From NCBI GenBank assembly GCA_943323725.2, contig CALPIW020000004.1, positions 1 to 21,141 on the forward strand: a stretch of DNA of 21,141 nt, written 5' to 3'. The notes below the pieces were generated by a model, which made no database searches, was not told where the DNA came from, and was given only the letters and a program-made list of their open reading frames with translations. This DNA is from Polynucleobacter meluiroseus. GTDB taxonomy: Bacteria; Verrucomicrobiota; Verrucomicrobiia; Opitutales; UBA953. A program made the translations under genes and the position numbers. This document shows positions 1 through 6,353 of this stretch, piece after piece (the stretch's first letter is position 1; each line of letters begins with the position of its first letter).

Positions 1-112
1 CGAGGGAGACCGAGAAGTGCTGGGTATCCTTCTGGCTGGCCGGGGAGCTCAGGCGACGGCGGTCGACGAGGCAGGCCGGGAACGGGTTGTTCTTGTCGTA
101 AGGAGCGGACAT
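1..112 (-). CDS. Flavoprotein reductase, FAD domain (sulfite reductase alpha-like), 5' fragment
   Basis: Only the first 37 codons lie in the window; the gene runs off the left edge. The protein begins MSAPYDKNNPFPACLVDRRR and continues through LSSPASQKDTQHFSVSL. This pattern, a K-x-N-P-F-P start followed by a variable stretch, 'LS/T.P.S.K.T.H' and a beta strand, is typical of the start of the FAD-binding domain in the sulfite reductase flavoprotein (CysJ) and cytochrome P450 reductase family, which passes electrons from NADPH through FAD. No signal peptide is visible, so it is probably cytoplasmic. The start is the ATG at 112, five bases from a 9-bp hairpin (117-144). Because it starts directly at the FAD domain, it probably lacks an N-terminal flavodoxin domain, as in short sulfite reductase reductases. 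With so little sequence, the exact substrate is open. Confidence 0.55.
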   Translation of the reverse strand, partial: MSAPYDKNNPFPACLVDRRRLSSPASQKDTQHFSVSL

Positions 113-116
113 GAAA

Positions 117-144
117 GTACCCCGCAGGATGCCTAGCGGGGTAC
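117..144 (-). promoter_or_regulatory. Hairpin between GH16-like gene and reductase start codon
   Basis: A perfect 9-bp inverted repeat, GTACCCCGC (117-125) and GCGGGGTAC (136-144), with a 10-base loop. In the minus-strand RNA it follows the stop of the last GH16-like gene by 27 bases and ends four bases before the ATG of the reductase. It could terminate the GH16-like operon, although only TTTC follows the stem, or it could cover the ribosome entry site of the reductase. The fold is visible; either role is inference. Confidence 0.45.
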
Positions 145-171
145 TGATGCAAACCTCTTTTGGAGGCGGGC

Positions 172-861
172 TTACTTCCAGACCTTCACCCAGTCGATGT
201 CGACGTCGTCGGGGAGGCTTTTGAGGATCAGCTTCGGGCGATCCTGCTCTTCGATGCGATGCGTCAGGGTGAGCGACATGGGGCGGACGAACTCCTTCCG
301 GTCCAGCTTATGGACGGCCTTACCATCAAGGTACCAGGTGAAGCCCTTGTCGGTCCAAAGGATGCCGTAGGTGTGGAACTTCTTGGAAATATCCGTGAAC
401 TTGCCGATCGCCTTGTCGGGCCGGAAATCTTGCGCTCCCGAGTCGAGGACGGCGCGGGCCCAGGGGCTGACGCGCTCCTTGCCGGTGCCATGGAACGACG
501 TGGTGATGCTGGGCGGAGTCTTGTCGTCGTCGGTCGAGAGGCGGAAAGCCCCCGCATGTCCGTCGCCGGCGTGCATCCGCATGGAAGCCTCGAAATAGCC
601 GAACTGCTGGCTGAACTTCCCGCGCGAGGAGAGCGTGTTGGTCTGGATCATGTCGTCCTTGACCTTGAGCCCGATGCGCAGCGCGCCGCCTTTGCCGACT
701 TTGACGAAGGTGAACACTTCGCGGGCGCCACTGACGCTCCACTTGGCTTCATCGAGCTTGTCGCCGTCGAAATCGTCGGAGAAGGCCAGCTTCTTGCCGG
801 CGGAGGGATCGGCGGCAAAGGCCGCCGCGCCGACGAGTAATAGGAGATAGGGGAATCGCAT
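172..861 (-). CDS. Secreted GH16-fold protein, catalytic motif missing (copy 1)
   Basis: A 229-residue protein with a signal peptide (MRFPYLLLLVGAAAFA, likely cut before ADPS). The rest follows the plan of family 16 glycoside hydrolases (laminarinase type, concanavalin-like beta sandwich): KLAFSDDFDG near residue 24, a tryptophan strand (W41), QFGYFEASMRM at about 86-96, FHTYGILWTDKGFTWYLDGK in the second half, and a C-terminal DIDWVKVWK. The ExDxxE catalytic motif should follow FEASMRM plus about 20 residues; at about 118-123 this protein reads SITTSF, so both catalytic acids are absent. It is therefore probably a glycan-binding or structural protein rather than a hydrolase (inference). It starts at the ATG at 861, five bases after the stop of copy 2, so the two are likely translated together. 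An upstream in-frame extension to 1053 runs through copy 2 and was not used. It is closest to copy 2 (shared DDMIQTN-type and SPWAR/APWAR segments). Confidence 0.85.
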   Translation of the reverse strand: MRFPYLLLLVGAAAFAADPSAGKKLAFSDDFDGDKLDEAKWSVSGAREVFTFVKVGKGGALRIGLKVKDDMIQTNTLSSRGKFSQQFGYFEASMRMHAGDGHAGAFRLSTDDDKTPPSITTSFHGTGKERVSPWARAVLDSGAQDFRPDKAIGKFTDISKKFHTYGILWTDKGFTWYLDGKAVHKLDRKEFVRPMSLTLTHRIEEQDRPKLILKSLPDDVDIDWVKVWK

Positions 862-866
862 GGTAA

Positions 867-1559
867 TTATTTCCAGACCTTGACCCAGTCGATGTCGATG
901 TCGTCCGGCAAGTTTTTGAGCACCAGTTTCGGGCGCTCCCACTCGCCGATGCGGTGGGTAAACTGCAAGGTCATCGGCGCGGCGATAGGCGTCCGGTCGA
1001 CCTTGTGGATCTGCTTGCCGTTGACGAACCAGGTGAAGGTCTTTTCGGTCCAAAGGATACCGTAGGTGTTGAACTTCTTGGAGGGCTCGCCTCCCTTGAG
1101 GATCTTCTTGCCCGAGGCGTCGGAGCGGAGGTCATGCTGGCCTTTGTCGTCGAGGTAACGCGCCCAAGGGGCGAGGTAGTCTTCACCGGTGCCTTCCCAC
1201 AGCGCGAGGATGAAAGGGACCACCTTCTCGTCCTTGCCGCGGATGGACATGTTACCGGTGTGGCCGGGGTTGGCGTTCATGCGGATCGAGGCCTCGAAGT
1301 AACCGTTGACCTGCTCATGCTTGCTGCGGATCCCGTTGGTCTGGATCATGTCTTCACGCTTGATGAGCGTGATGCGGAGGGCCTTCGATTTGCCGACCGT
1401 GACGAAGGACATCGCGGTAGGCTCGCCCATCGTGGCCCACTTCGTGGCGTCGAGGGCCGGACCGTCGAACTCATCGGAGAACGCCAGCTTCATGTTCGAA
1501 GCCGGGTTGACGGCGCTCAGGGTGGCCGTGAAGGCGAGGAGGCTGAGGAGTTTCTTCAT
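867..1559 (-). CDS. Secreted GH16-fold protein, catalytic motif missing (copy 2)
   Basis: A 230-residue protein with a signal peptide (MKKLLSLLAFTATLSA, cut before VNPA). It has GH16 landmarks: MKLAFSDEFDG at about 23-33, W41, NGYFEASIRM at about 85-94, FNTYGILWTEKTFTWFVNGK, and the closing DIDIDWVKVWK. At the position of the ExDxxE nucleophile and acid/base motif it has FILALW (about 116-121), with no acidic pair; the nearby EGTGED does not match the spacing. Catalysis of beta-glucan cleavage therefore looks unlikely. It shares with copy 1 the block MIQTN, the segment G-TG-E---PWAR and the ending DD-DIDWVKVWK, so these two are recent sister genes. The gap to copy 1 is 5 bases and to copy 3 is 26 bases, consistent with a single operon. 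No Shine-Dalgarno sequence is visible before the ATG. Confidence 0.85.
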   Translation of the reverse strand: MKKLLSLLAFTATLSAVNPASNMKLAFSDEFDGPALDATKWATMGEPTAMSFVTVGKSKALRITLIKREDMIQTNGIRSKHEQVNGYFEASIRMNANPGHTGNMSIRGKDEKVVPFILALWEGTGEDYLAPWARYLDDKGQHDLRSDASGKKILKGGEPSKKFNTYGILWTEKTFTWFVNGKQIHKVDRTPIAAPMTLQFTHRIGEWERPKLVLKNLPDDIDIDWVKVWK

Positions 1560-1585
1560 GGGATGGAGGGACGAAAGAGCGAGAC

Positions 1586-2284
1586 TCAGGGAATCTTGAA
1601 GACCTTGACCCAGTCGACCTGCATCGGCTCAGGGCCCAGCTTCGGATTCATGAAGTCCTTGAGGAGGCCGCCTTCCGGCAGATGCTGGTAGAACTCGAGG
1701 TACATCGGCTCCTTCGGAATCGGGCGGGAAAGCTTGTGGACCTGCCGACCTTCGACGTACCAGATGTAACTGGTGGCGTTCCACTGCAGTCCGTAGGTGA
1801 GGAACTTCTTGTAGGACTTGCCGCCGTCCATCGCGATCACCTTCTCCTTGGGGGCGAGGCGTGTGGCGCCATCCTCATCGAAGATATTCAGGACGGGCTC
1901 GATGCGGTCGGCGCCGTTGAAGACGAAATGCATCGAAGCCGCGGGCGCCTTCGTCATATTCTCGTTGCGGATGCCGAAGACCGTCCAGCCGCGGTTCTTG
2001 GACTGCACGGCGCGGATCGAAGCCTCGAAGTAACCCTGACCGTGGGTGAACTTCTTGGAAGTGTGGGCGTTGCTGCCGTTCCAGAAACCGGCCTTGTCCT
2101 TGGGGGTCGTCTCGATCTGGAGCTTGCCATCGACCACGCGAGCCTGGCCGCTGATATTCCAATTCTTCTTCAAATCGTAGTCTTTGGCGTCGAAGTTATC
2201 CTCCCAGACCGGCTTCAGGCCGGCATTAGGAGCGGCGCCCAAGGACAGGGCTACCACCAGGGAGAAAAGCGGAAGGGCTTTCAT
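1586..2284 (-). CDS. Secreted GH16-fold protein, catalytic motif missing (copy 3)
   Basis: A 232-residue protein starting at the ATG at 2284, chosen because it opens a clean signal peptide (MKALPLFSLVVALSLGA, cut before APNAG); a longer in-frame start at 2344 would bury that signal. GH16-fold landmarks are LKPVWEDNFDA at about 23-33, SNAHTSKKFTHGQGYFEASI at about 71-90, FLTYGLQWNATSYIWYVEGR, the strand PMYLEFYQHLPEGG (matching the GH16 'NLAVGG' region) and the final MQVDWVKVFKIP. Where ExDxxE should be (about 115-121) it reads AASMHF, so the catalytic acids are missing. It resembles copy 4 most: both have GxLK-F-(N/D)PK-GPEPM before the last strand. It lies 26 bases before copy 2 and 56 bases after copy 4. 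Confidence 0.85.
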   Translation of the reverse strand: MKALPLFSLVVALSLGAAPNAGLKPVWEDNFDAKDYDLKKNWNISGQARVVDGKLQIETTPKDKAGFWNGSNAHTSKKFTHGQGYFEASIRAVQSKNRGWTVFGIRNENMTKAPAASMHFVFNGADRIEPVLNIFDEDGATRLAPKEKVIAMDGGKSYKKFLTYGLQWNATSYIWYVEGRQVHKLSRPIPKEPMYLEFYQHLPEGGLLKDFMNPKLGPEPMQVDWVKVFKIP

Positions 2285-2340
2285 GAAAGAGGGATGAATT
2301 AAGTAAATCCGGTGTGCAGGGGGAAGCAAGCCCAGGCGGG

Positions 2341-3048
2341 TCACTGGTAGACCTTCACCCAGTCCACGCGCATCGGTTCCGGGCCCATTTTAGGGTCCTT
2401 GAAGCTCTTGAGAAGGCCGGCCTCGGGAAGGCGATCATGGCTGAGCGCAATATACATGGGTTTCGGCGTGGCCGGGACGGTGGGCGTCCGCAGGGTGTAG
2501 GCCAAGCGACCATCCACGTACCATTTGTAATCGGAAGGACTCCACTGAAAGCCGAACTTGTGGAACTTCTTGCTGTAAGTGTCGTCACGCGGGATCGGAT
2601 TCTCCTTCGGCTCCAGAGTGCGCCCCCGCTCCTCATTGACGATCCAAAGGCTGAGGGTGACGACCGTGCCGCCGCCATTACTGAACCCCATGCCCGCCGA
2701 CGGGTTGCGGCGATCTTCGTTGCCGATCGAAAATCCGCAGCCGTGGCCGCCGGTCTGCACGAACAGGATGGAGGCCTCGATGAAGCCGTACTTCGAACTG
2801 TACTTGCCCTTCGTGCTGACGTTCGAACCGCGCCAGAACATCGGCTTGGAACCGGGCGTGATCTCGAGCGAGAGCTGACCGTCCACGATACGCACGCCGT
2901 TGGCGTTGCCGATATTCCACTTCTTCTTGTCGAGCTCCTTGTCATTGAACTCGTCGGACCAGACCAGCTTCAGACTGGTTTCCGGCCCCGCGCACAGGGA
3001 GGCGACGCAAAGGAACAGCGACAGGAGACGTGAGAGGGGCACGACCAT
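2341..3048 (-). CDS. Secreted GH16-fold protein, catalytic motif missing (copy 4, first in operon)
   Basis: A 235-residue protein with a signal peptide (MVVPLSRLLSLFLCVASLCA); the cysteines in it do not form a good lipobox. This copy is closest to textbook GH16: LKLVWSDEFND at about 26-36, W44, VRIVDGQLSLEI, GSNVSTKGKYSSKYGFIEAS at about 74-93, FHKFGFQWSPSDYKWYVDGR, PMYIALSHDRLPEAG and the final MRVDWVKVYQ. Even so, the motif region at about 117-122 is SAGMGF instead of ExDxxE. It is the promoter-proximal gene of the four. Its ATG lies in a short hairpin (3048-3063), and a weak promoter-like pair is seen at 3061-3090. Fold assignment is firm; absence of activity is inferred from the missing acids. 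Confidence 0.85.
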   Translation of the reverse strand: MVVPLSRLLSLFLCVASLCAGPETSLKLVWSDEFNDKELDKKKWNIGNANGVRIVDGQLSLEITPGSKPMFWRGSNVSTKGKYSSKYGFIEASILFVQTGGHGCGFSIGNEDRRNPSAGMGFSNGGGTVVTLSLWIVNEERGRTLEPKENPIPRDDTYSKKFHKFGFQWSPSDYKWYVDGRLAYTLRTPTVPATPKPMYIALSHDRLPEAGLLKSFKDPKMGPEPMRVDWVKVYQ

Positions 3049-3063
3049 AGGGGGATACCCCTA
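3048..3063 (-). promoter_or_regulatory. Hairpin overlapping the start codon of the first GH16-like gene
   Basis: The 6-bp inverted repeat TAGGGG (3048-3053) and CCCCTA (3058-3063) with a 4-base loop takes in the first base of the ATG (3048). If it folds in the RNA it would limit initiation. The repeat is seen; the role is inferred. Confidence 0.3.
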
Positions 3064-3090
3064 ATAAAAACCCTCAGACCCAAGGAGCAA
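3061..3090 (-). promoter_or_regulatory. Weak sigma70-like promoter candidate for the GH16-like operon
   Basis: On the minus strand TTGCTC (3085-3090) and TATTAG (3061-3066) are 18 bases apart, with the second box 12 bases before the ATG at 3048. Only 3 and 4 of 6 bases match the consensus, so the leader would be only a few bases long. The same stretch could instead be a terminator for the upstream gene: CCAAGG/CCTTGG (3080-3085 and 3092-3097) followed by TTTTT (3066-3070). Confidence 0.25.
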
Positions 3091-3112
3091 GCCTTGGCTA
3101 CCCTACCCCCGC

Positions 3113-3817
3113 TCAGTTCTCGAAAATCGAGTCGATTTCCTTACGGGATAGCGGGCGGCAGTCCCCCAAGGGCATCTTGCGCAGGACCAGGCCGCCGATC
3201 TGGAAACGACGGAGGGTCTTCACGTGGAAGCCAAAGATCTCGAAGAGGCGGCGGATCTCGCGCTTACGTCCCTGGTCGAGGTGGACCTCGAGATGGGCGG
3301 CGTGATCGGGATGGCGGATGACCTTCTTGAAGCGCAGGTGCTCCCCTTCTTCGACGGCGCCTTTGAGCAGGCGAGGCGTGAGGGTCGGGTCGTAGTCGCG
3401 GTTAAGGACGATCTCGTAGCGTTTGATGACGCCGCCGGAGGGGTGCATGACCTTGTTGGCGAGTTCGCCGTCGTTGGTCAGGATGAGCAGGCCTTCGGAG
3501 TCCTTGTCGAGGCGACCGACGCAGAAGAGACGCAGCGAGCCGTATTCCGGCGGGACCATGTCGAAGACGGTCTGGCCGCCGTGCGAGTCGTCATTGGTGC
3601 AGAGATAGCCGCGCGGCTTGTTCATCATCAGCACCACCGTCCGGTTGAGCGGCTTGATGTGCTGGCCCTGGCAGATGACCGTGTCCACGGCCGGGTCGAC
3701 GGGCTGGCCGGTGACCGCCAGCTTCCCGTTGATCATCACGGACCCCGAGGCGACCAGCCGCTCCGCCTCACGACGGGAGCAGACCCCCGCCTGGGCGAGG
3801 AACTTGTGAATACGCAT
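3113..3817 (-). CDS. rluB: RluB/RsuA-family pseudouridine synthase
   Basis: A 234-residue enzyme that isomerises uridine to pseudouridine in ribosomal RNA. Residues 1-50 form an S4 RNA-binding domain (MRIHKFLAQAGVCSRREAER). The synthase domain follows, with the MNKPRGYL strand at about 65-72 and the catalytic loop GRLDKDSEGLLILTNDG, where Asp104 is the nucleophile. HPSGGVIKRYEI and QGRKREIRRLFEIFG complete the family signature. The overall pattern is closest to RluB (23S rRNA helix 89 in E. coli), but RluE, RluF and RsuA belong to the same superfamily, so the target base is not certain. The start is the ATG at 3817, where the S4 domain begins and a GAAGGA sits just upstream; an ATG at 3835 would add six residues. 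It is transcribed away from folD. Confidence 0.88.
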   Translation of the reverse strand: MRIHKFLAQAGVCSRREAERLVASGSVMINGKLAVTGQPVDPAVDTVICQGQHIKPLNRTVVLMMNKPRGYLCTNDDSHGGQTVFDMVPPEYGSLRLFCVGRLDKDSEGLLILTNDGELANKVMHPSGGVIKRYEIVLNRDYDPTLTPRLLKGAVEEGEHLRFKKVIRHPDHAAHLEVHLDQGRKREIRRLFEIFGFHVKTLRRFQIGGLVLRKMPLGDCRPLSRKEIDSIFEN

Positions 3818-3940
3818 GGGTCCTTCGGAAGGCACGCCCTACCCTTTGAGGCTTTTGCCCCGCAGGGCGAGACAATCATCCGACGGCGGGCCGAAGGACT
3901 TTTCTCGCCCTCGGCGGGCTGGTCGTCTTAGTCCTCACCC
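3818..3940. other. Divergent intergenic region, rluB-like gene and folD
   Basis: A 123-bp region between two outward-facing genes that must hold both promoters. I find no convincing -35/-10 pair. It contains an 8-bp inverted repeat, GGGCGAGA (3865-3872) and TCTCGCCC (3903-3910), with a 30-base spacer, and several CGGCGGG words. Confidence 0.4.
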
Positions 3941-4813
3941 ATGCGCCTCATCGACGGAAACGCCATCGCCCAACAAGTCCTCGCCGAAGTCAAGGAACGC
4001 GTCGCCAAGCTCGCCCCGGTCGTACCCCACGTGGCCTTCGTGCGCGTCGGCGATGACCCCGCCTCGGTCTCCTACGTCACCAAGAAGCAGAAGACCGCCG
4101 CCGAAGTCGGCATGAAGGCCTCGTTGCAGCTCTTCCCGGAGACGGTCTCGAAGGAGGAGCTTTTCGCCCACCTCGACGCCCTCAACGCCGACAAGTCGGT
4201 CCACGGCATCCTGATCCAGGCTCCCCTACCCAAGCACCTGCCGGAGACCGAGGTCTTCAACCGCGTCTCGCCCGACAAGGATGTCGACGGCTTCGGCACG
4301 CAGAGCATCGGCCGGCTCGTCCAGGAACTCCCCGGCGCCTTCGCCGCCTGCACCCCCGCCGGAGTCATCGAACTCCTCCGCCGCTCCGGCGTCGAGACCG
4401 CCGGCAAGCACGCCGTCGTCGTCGGCCGCTCGCTCATCGTCGGCAAGCCCGCCGCCGCCCTGCTGCTCGCCAAGGGCTGCGACTGCACCGTCACCATCGC
4501 CCACTCCCGCACCAAGGACCTGCCCGGCATCGTGCGTCAGGCCGACATCATCGTCGCCGCGATCGGCAAGCCCCGCTTCATCACCGCCGACATGGTCAAG
4601 CCCGGCGCGGTCGTCATCGACGTCGGCATCAACCGCGTGCCCGACGCCACCAAGAAGACCGGCTACCGCATCGTCGGCGACGTCGACTTCGACGCCGTGT
4701 CCCCGCAGTGCGAAGCCATCACGCCCGTCCCCGGCGGCGTCGGCCCGATGACCGTCGCGATGCTCATGAAGAACACGCTCGACGCCTGCGAGCGCGCCCA
4801 AGCCCGTGGCTAA
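3941..4813 (+). CDS. folD: FolD, methylenetetrahydrofolate dehydrogenase/cyclohydrolase
   Basis: A 290-residue bifunctional cytoplasmic enzyme. It oxidises 5,10-methylene-THF to 5,10-methenyl-THF with NADP+ and hydrolyses that to 10-formyl-THF, the formyl donor for purines and for Fmt (whose gene is at the right end of this window). Seen: SYVTKKQKTAAEVGM with Tyr45 and catalytic Lys49, the folate loop IQAPLPKHL at 92-100 (canonical VQLPLP; Gln93 kept), DKDVDGF at 112-118 with Asp116, CTPAG at 137-141, the nucleotide-binding VVGRSLIVGKP at 160-170, and TPVPGGVGPMTVAMLMKNT near the end. All expected motifs are present and the length is normal. No Shine-Dalgarno sequence precedes the ATG (CTCACCCATG). 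The 3' end overlaps the next gene by 8 bases. Confidence 0.97.
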   Translation: MRLIDGNAIAQQVLAEVKERVAKLAPVVPHVAFVRVGDDPASVSYVTKKQKTAAEVGMKASLQLFPETVSKEELFAHLDALNADKSVHGILIQAPLPKHLPETEVFNRVSPDKDVDGFGTQSIGRLVQELPGAFAACTPAGVIELLRRSGVETAGKHAVVVGRSLIVGKPAAALLLAKGCDCTVTIAHSRTKDLPGIVRQADIIVAAIGKPRFITADMVKPGAVVIDVGINRVPDATKKTGYRIVGDVDFDAVSPQCEAITPVPGGVGPMTVAMLMKNTLDACERAQARG

Positions 4814-5405
4814 CCCGCCCCCGATCCCGCCGCCTCCCGCGGGATTCTGGTGGCGCACCTTGGCCTGCCTGGCGGACATCATCCCGCTGATGGTCCTCGG
4901 CTGGGCCTTGGCCGGACTCATGGCCGGCCCCGAAGAACTCGCCGCCCGCCAGCAGGCGGATGACTGGACCAAGCGCTTCACGGAACAATACGTGAAAGCG
5001 ATCAAGAGCGGCTCCCCGCGCGACCTGCAGCTCATCAAGGACATGGCGCTCAATCCGAAGGAAGCGGACGTCCAAGCCTTCACGACTTGGTATTCCTTCC
5101 AAGGCAACGTGTGCTTCGTCACGATGCTCCTCGCGCTCGCCTTGCAGGAATGGCTCCTCGCCGGCCGCACCCTCGGCAAACGCATCTTCAACCTCCGGAC
5201 GATCGGACTGCCCGACGCCGAGGCGCCCGGCTTCCTCCCTTCTTTGCTGCGCTCGGCATGGAAGGCGGCGTTCTTCGCGCTACCCAATCCTTTCTTCATG
5301 CTGCTCGGCATCGTGAACTTCCACGTGCCGCTCTTCCGCCGCGACAAGCGGGCGTGGCACGACCTGTGGACGCGTACGCAGGTCGTCGACGGCAAGGGAG
5401 ACTGA
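4806..5405 (+). CDS. RDD-family membrane protein
   Basis: A 199-residue membrane protein starting at GTG 4806, inside the last codons of folD, so the two are translationally coupled. After a proline-rich cytoplasmic start come a first membrane helix with the RDD pattern (FWWRTLACLADIIPLMVLGW, Arg then Asp), a charged loop of about 60 residues, a second helix near 100-118, the conserved loop GRTLGKRIFNLRTIG, a third hydrophobic segment near 143-165, and the family's closing RAWHDLWTRTQVVD. RDD proteins are poorly characterised; some act in ion tolerance. The function here is not clear from context. The long loop between helices 1 and 2 is more than the minimal family has. Confidence 0.8.
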   Translation: MANPPPIPPPPAGFWWRTLACLADIIPLMVLGWALAGLMAGPEELAARQQADDWTKRFTEQYVKAIKSGSPRDLQLIKDMALNPKEADVQAFTTWYSFQGNVCFVTMLLALALQEWLLAGRTLGKRIFNLRTIGLPDAEAPGFLPSLLRSAWKAAFFALPNPFFMLLGIVNFHVPLFRRDKRAWHDLWTRTQVVDGKGD

Positions 5406-5412
5406 CCCATCC

Positions 5413-6294
5413 ATGCGCCTCGCCCTGCTCCTACTGACCTTGGCGAACGCCCTCGCGGCGGCGGACCTGACGTTGCCACCGCTGACCGACCAAGGGCCGC
5501 AACCGGGCAAGCGCGCGGCCGTCACGGCACCCGAATACGCCGGCACGAAGGTACGCCACCTGATCGCCCTGCCGGATGACTGGACGCCCGACTGGCAGAC
5601 CAAGGGCAAGCGCTGGCCGGTGATCGCCGAATACACCGGTAATTACTTCCCGACCTCCGGTTCGACCGGCGAAGTCGAAGGCGCCGCCCTCGGCTACGGC
5701 CTGGCGCGGGGCCGGGCCATCTGGGTCGTGTTGCCCTACGTCGCCAAGGACCGGCAGAAGAACGAGCGCACCTGGTGGGGCGAGATCGACGCCACGGTCG
5801 GTTACGCCAAAGCGAACCTCCCGCGGATCTGCGCGGAGTTCGGCGGCGACCCCAAGAAGGTCGTGCTCTGCGGCTTCTCCCGCGGCGCCATCGGCGTCTC
5901 GTTCCTCGGCCTGCACGACGACGAGGTCGCCCGGCTCTGGTGCGGCCTCTGGGCCCACGACCACTTCGACGGCATGCTGGAATGGAAGGGCCACGCCTGG
6001 GGTTCGCCGCTGGCCCGCTATCGCGAAGAGGCGACGGTCCGCCTGCGCCGCCTCGCCGGCCGGCCGCTGCTCGTCACCCAAGCAGGCGCGGAGACCAAAA
6101 AGTTCATCTCCTCCGTCGCGCCGACGAACGTGGAATTCCTCAACGTCGACATGGCCGCGCACTTCGGCGGCTTCCCCAACGACTTCGTGAAGCACCCGCA
6201 TAACGACCGCTGGCCTCTGCGCGACGGGCCGGCGACCGAGACCGCGCGGGCGTGGTTCACGCGCGTCACCGCGGCGGAGCCGCCGACCAAGTAA
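5413..6294 (+). CDS. Secreted alpha/beta hydrolase (esterase-like)
   Basis: A 293-residue protein with a signal peptide (MRLALLLLTLANALAAA). The core is an alpha/beta hydrolase: strand WPVIAEYTG at about 68-76, the nucleophile elbow VVLCGFSRGA at 150-159 with Ser156, GLWAHDHFDG after it, and a C-terminal histidine in either MAAHFGG (His250) or KHPHNDRW (His261/263). The arrangement is like periplasmic esterase or depolymerase-type enzymes such as feruloyl esterase or PHB depolymerase relatives, but the substrate cannot be named. The gene starts 7 bases after the RDD gene and is the last of the folD operon, with a strong terminator just downstream. A secreted hydrolase in a folD operon has no obvious metabolic link, so the grouping may reflect only transcription convenience. 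Confidence 0.75.
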   Translation: MRLALLLLTLANALAAADLTLPPLTDQGPQPGKRAAVTAPEYAGTKVRHLIALPDDWTPDWQTKGKRWPVIAEYTGNYFPTSGSTGEVEGAALGYGLARGRAIWVVLPYVAKDRQKNERTWWGEIDATVGYAKANLPRICAEFGGDPKKVVLCGFSRGAIGVSFLGLHDDEVARLWCGLWAHDHFDGMLEWKGHAWGSPLARYREEATVRLRRLAGRPLLVTQAGAETKKFISSVAPTNVEFLNVDMAAHFGGFPNDFVKHPHNDRWPLRDGPATETARAWFTRVTAAEPPTK

Positions 6295-6302
6295 GCGGGC
6301 AC

Positions 6303-6336
6303 AAAAAAGGCCCCGGGGTGAGCCGGGGCCTTGTTC
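6303..6336 (-). terminator. Strong intrinsic terminator, pnp (works best on minus; may serve both strands)
   Basis: A 10-bp perfect stem, AAGGCCCCGG (6307-6316) and CCGGGGCCTT (6323-6332), with a 6-base loop. On the minus strand it is followed by a run of six T (6303-6308 as A on plus), which is a textbook intrinsic terminator 18 bases after the pnp stop. On the plus strand the stem is followed by TTGTTC, so it could also stop the folD operon. Confidence 0.9.
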
Positions 6337-6353
6337 GGTGAAGTCAGCCGGGG

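Noticed and set aside
862..1053. N-terminal extension of GH16-like copy 1
   Set aside because: It overlaps the end of copy 2 and would bury the signal peptide beginning at 861.
172..3048. Calling the four genes active laminarinases
   Set aside because: The fold is right but the ExDxxE motif is missing in each, so an enzyme name would overstate what the sequence shows.
3818..3940. A folate-type riboswitch before folD
   Set aside because: Only one long-range 8-bp repeat is seen; it does not show the paired regions of a known tetrahydrofolate riboswitch.
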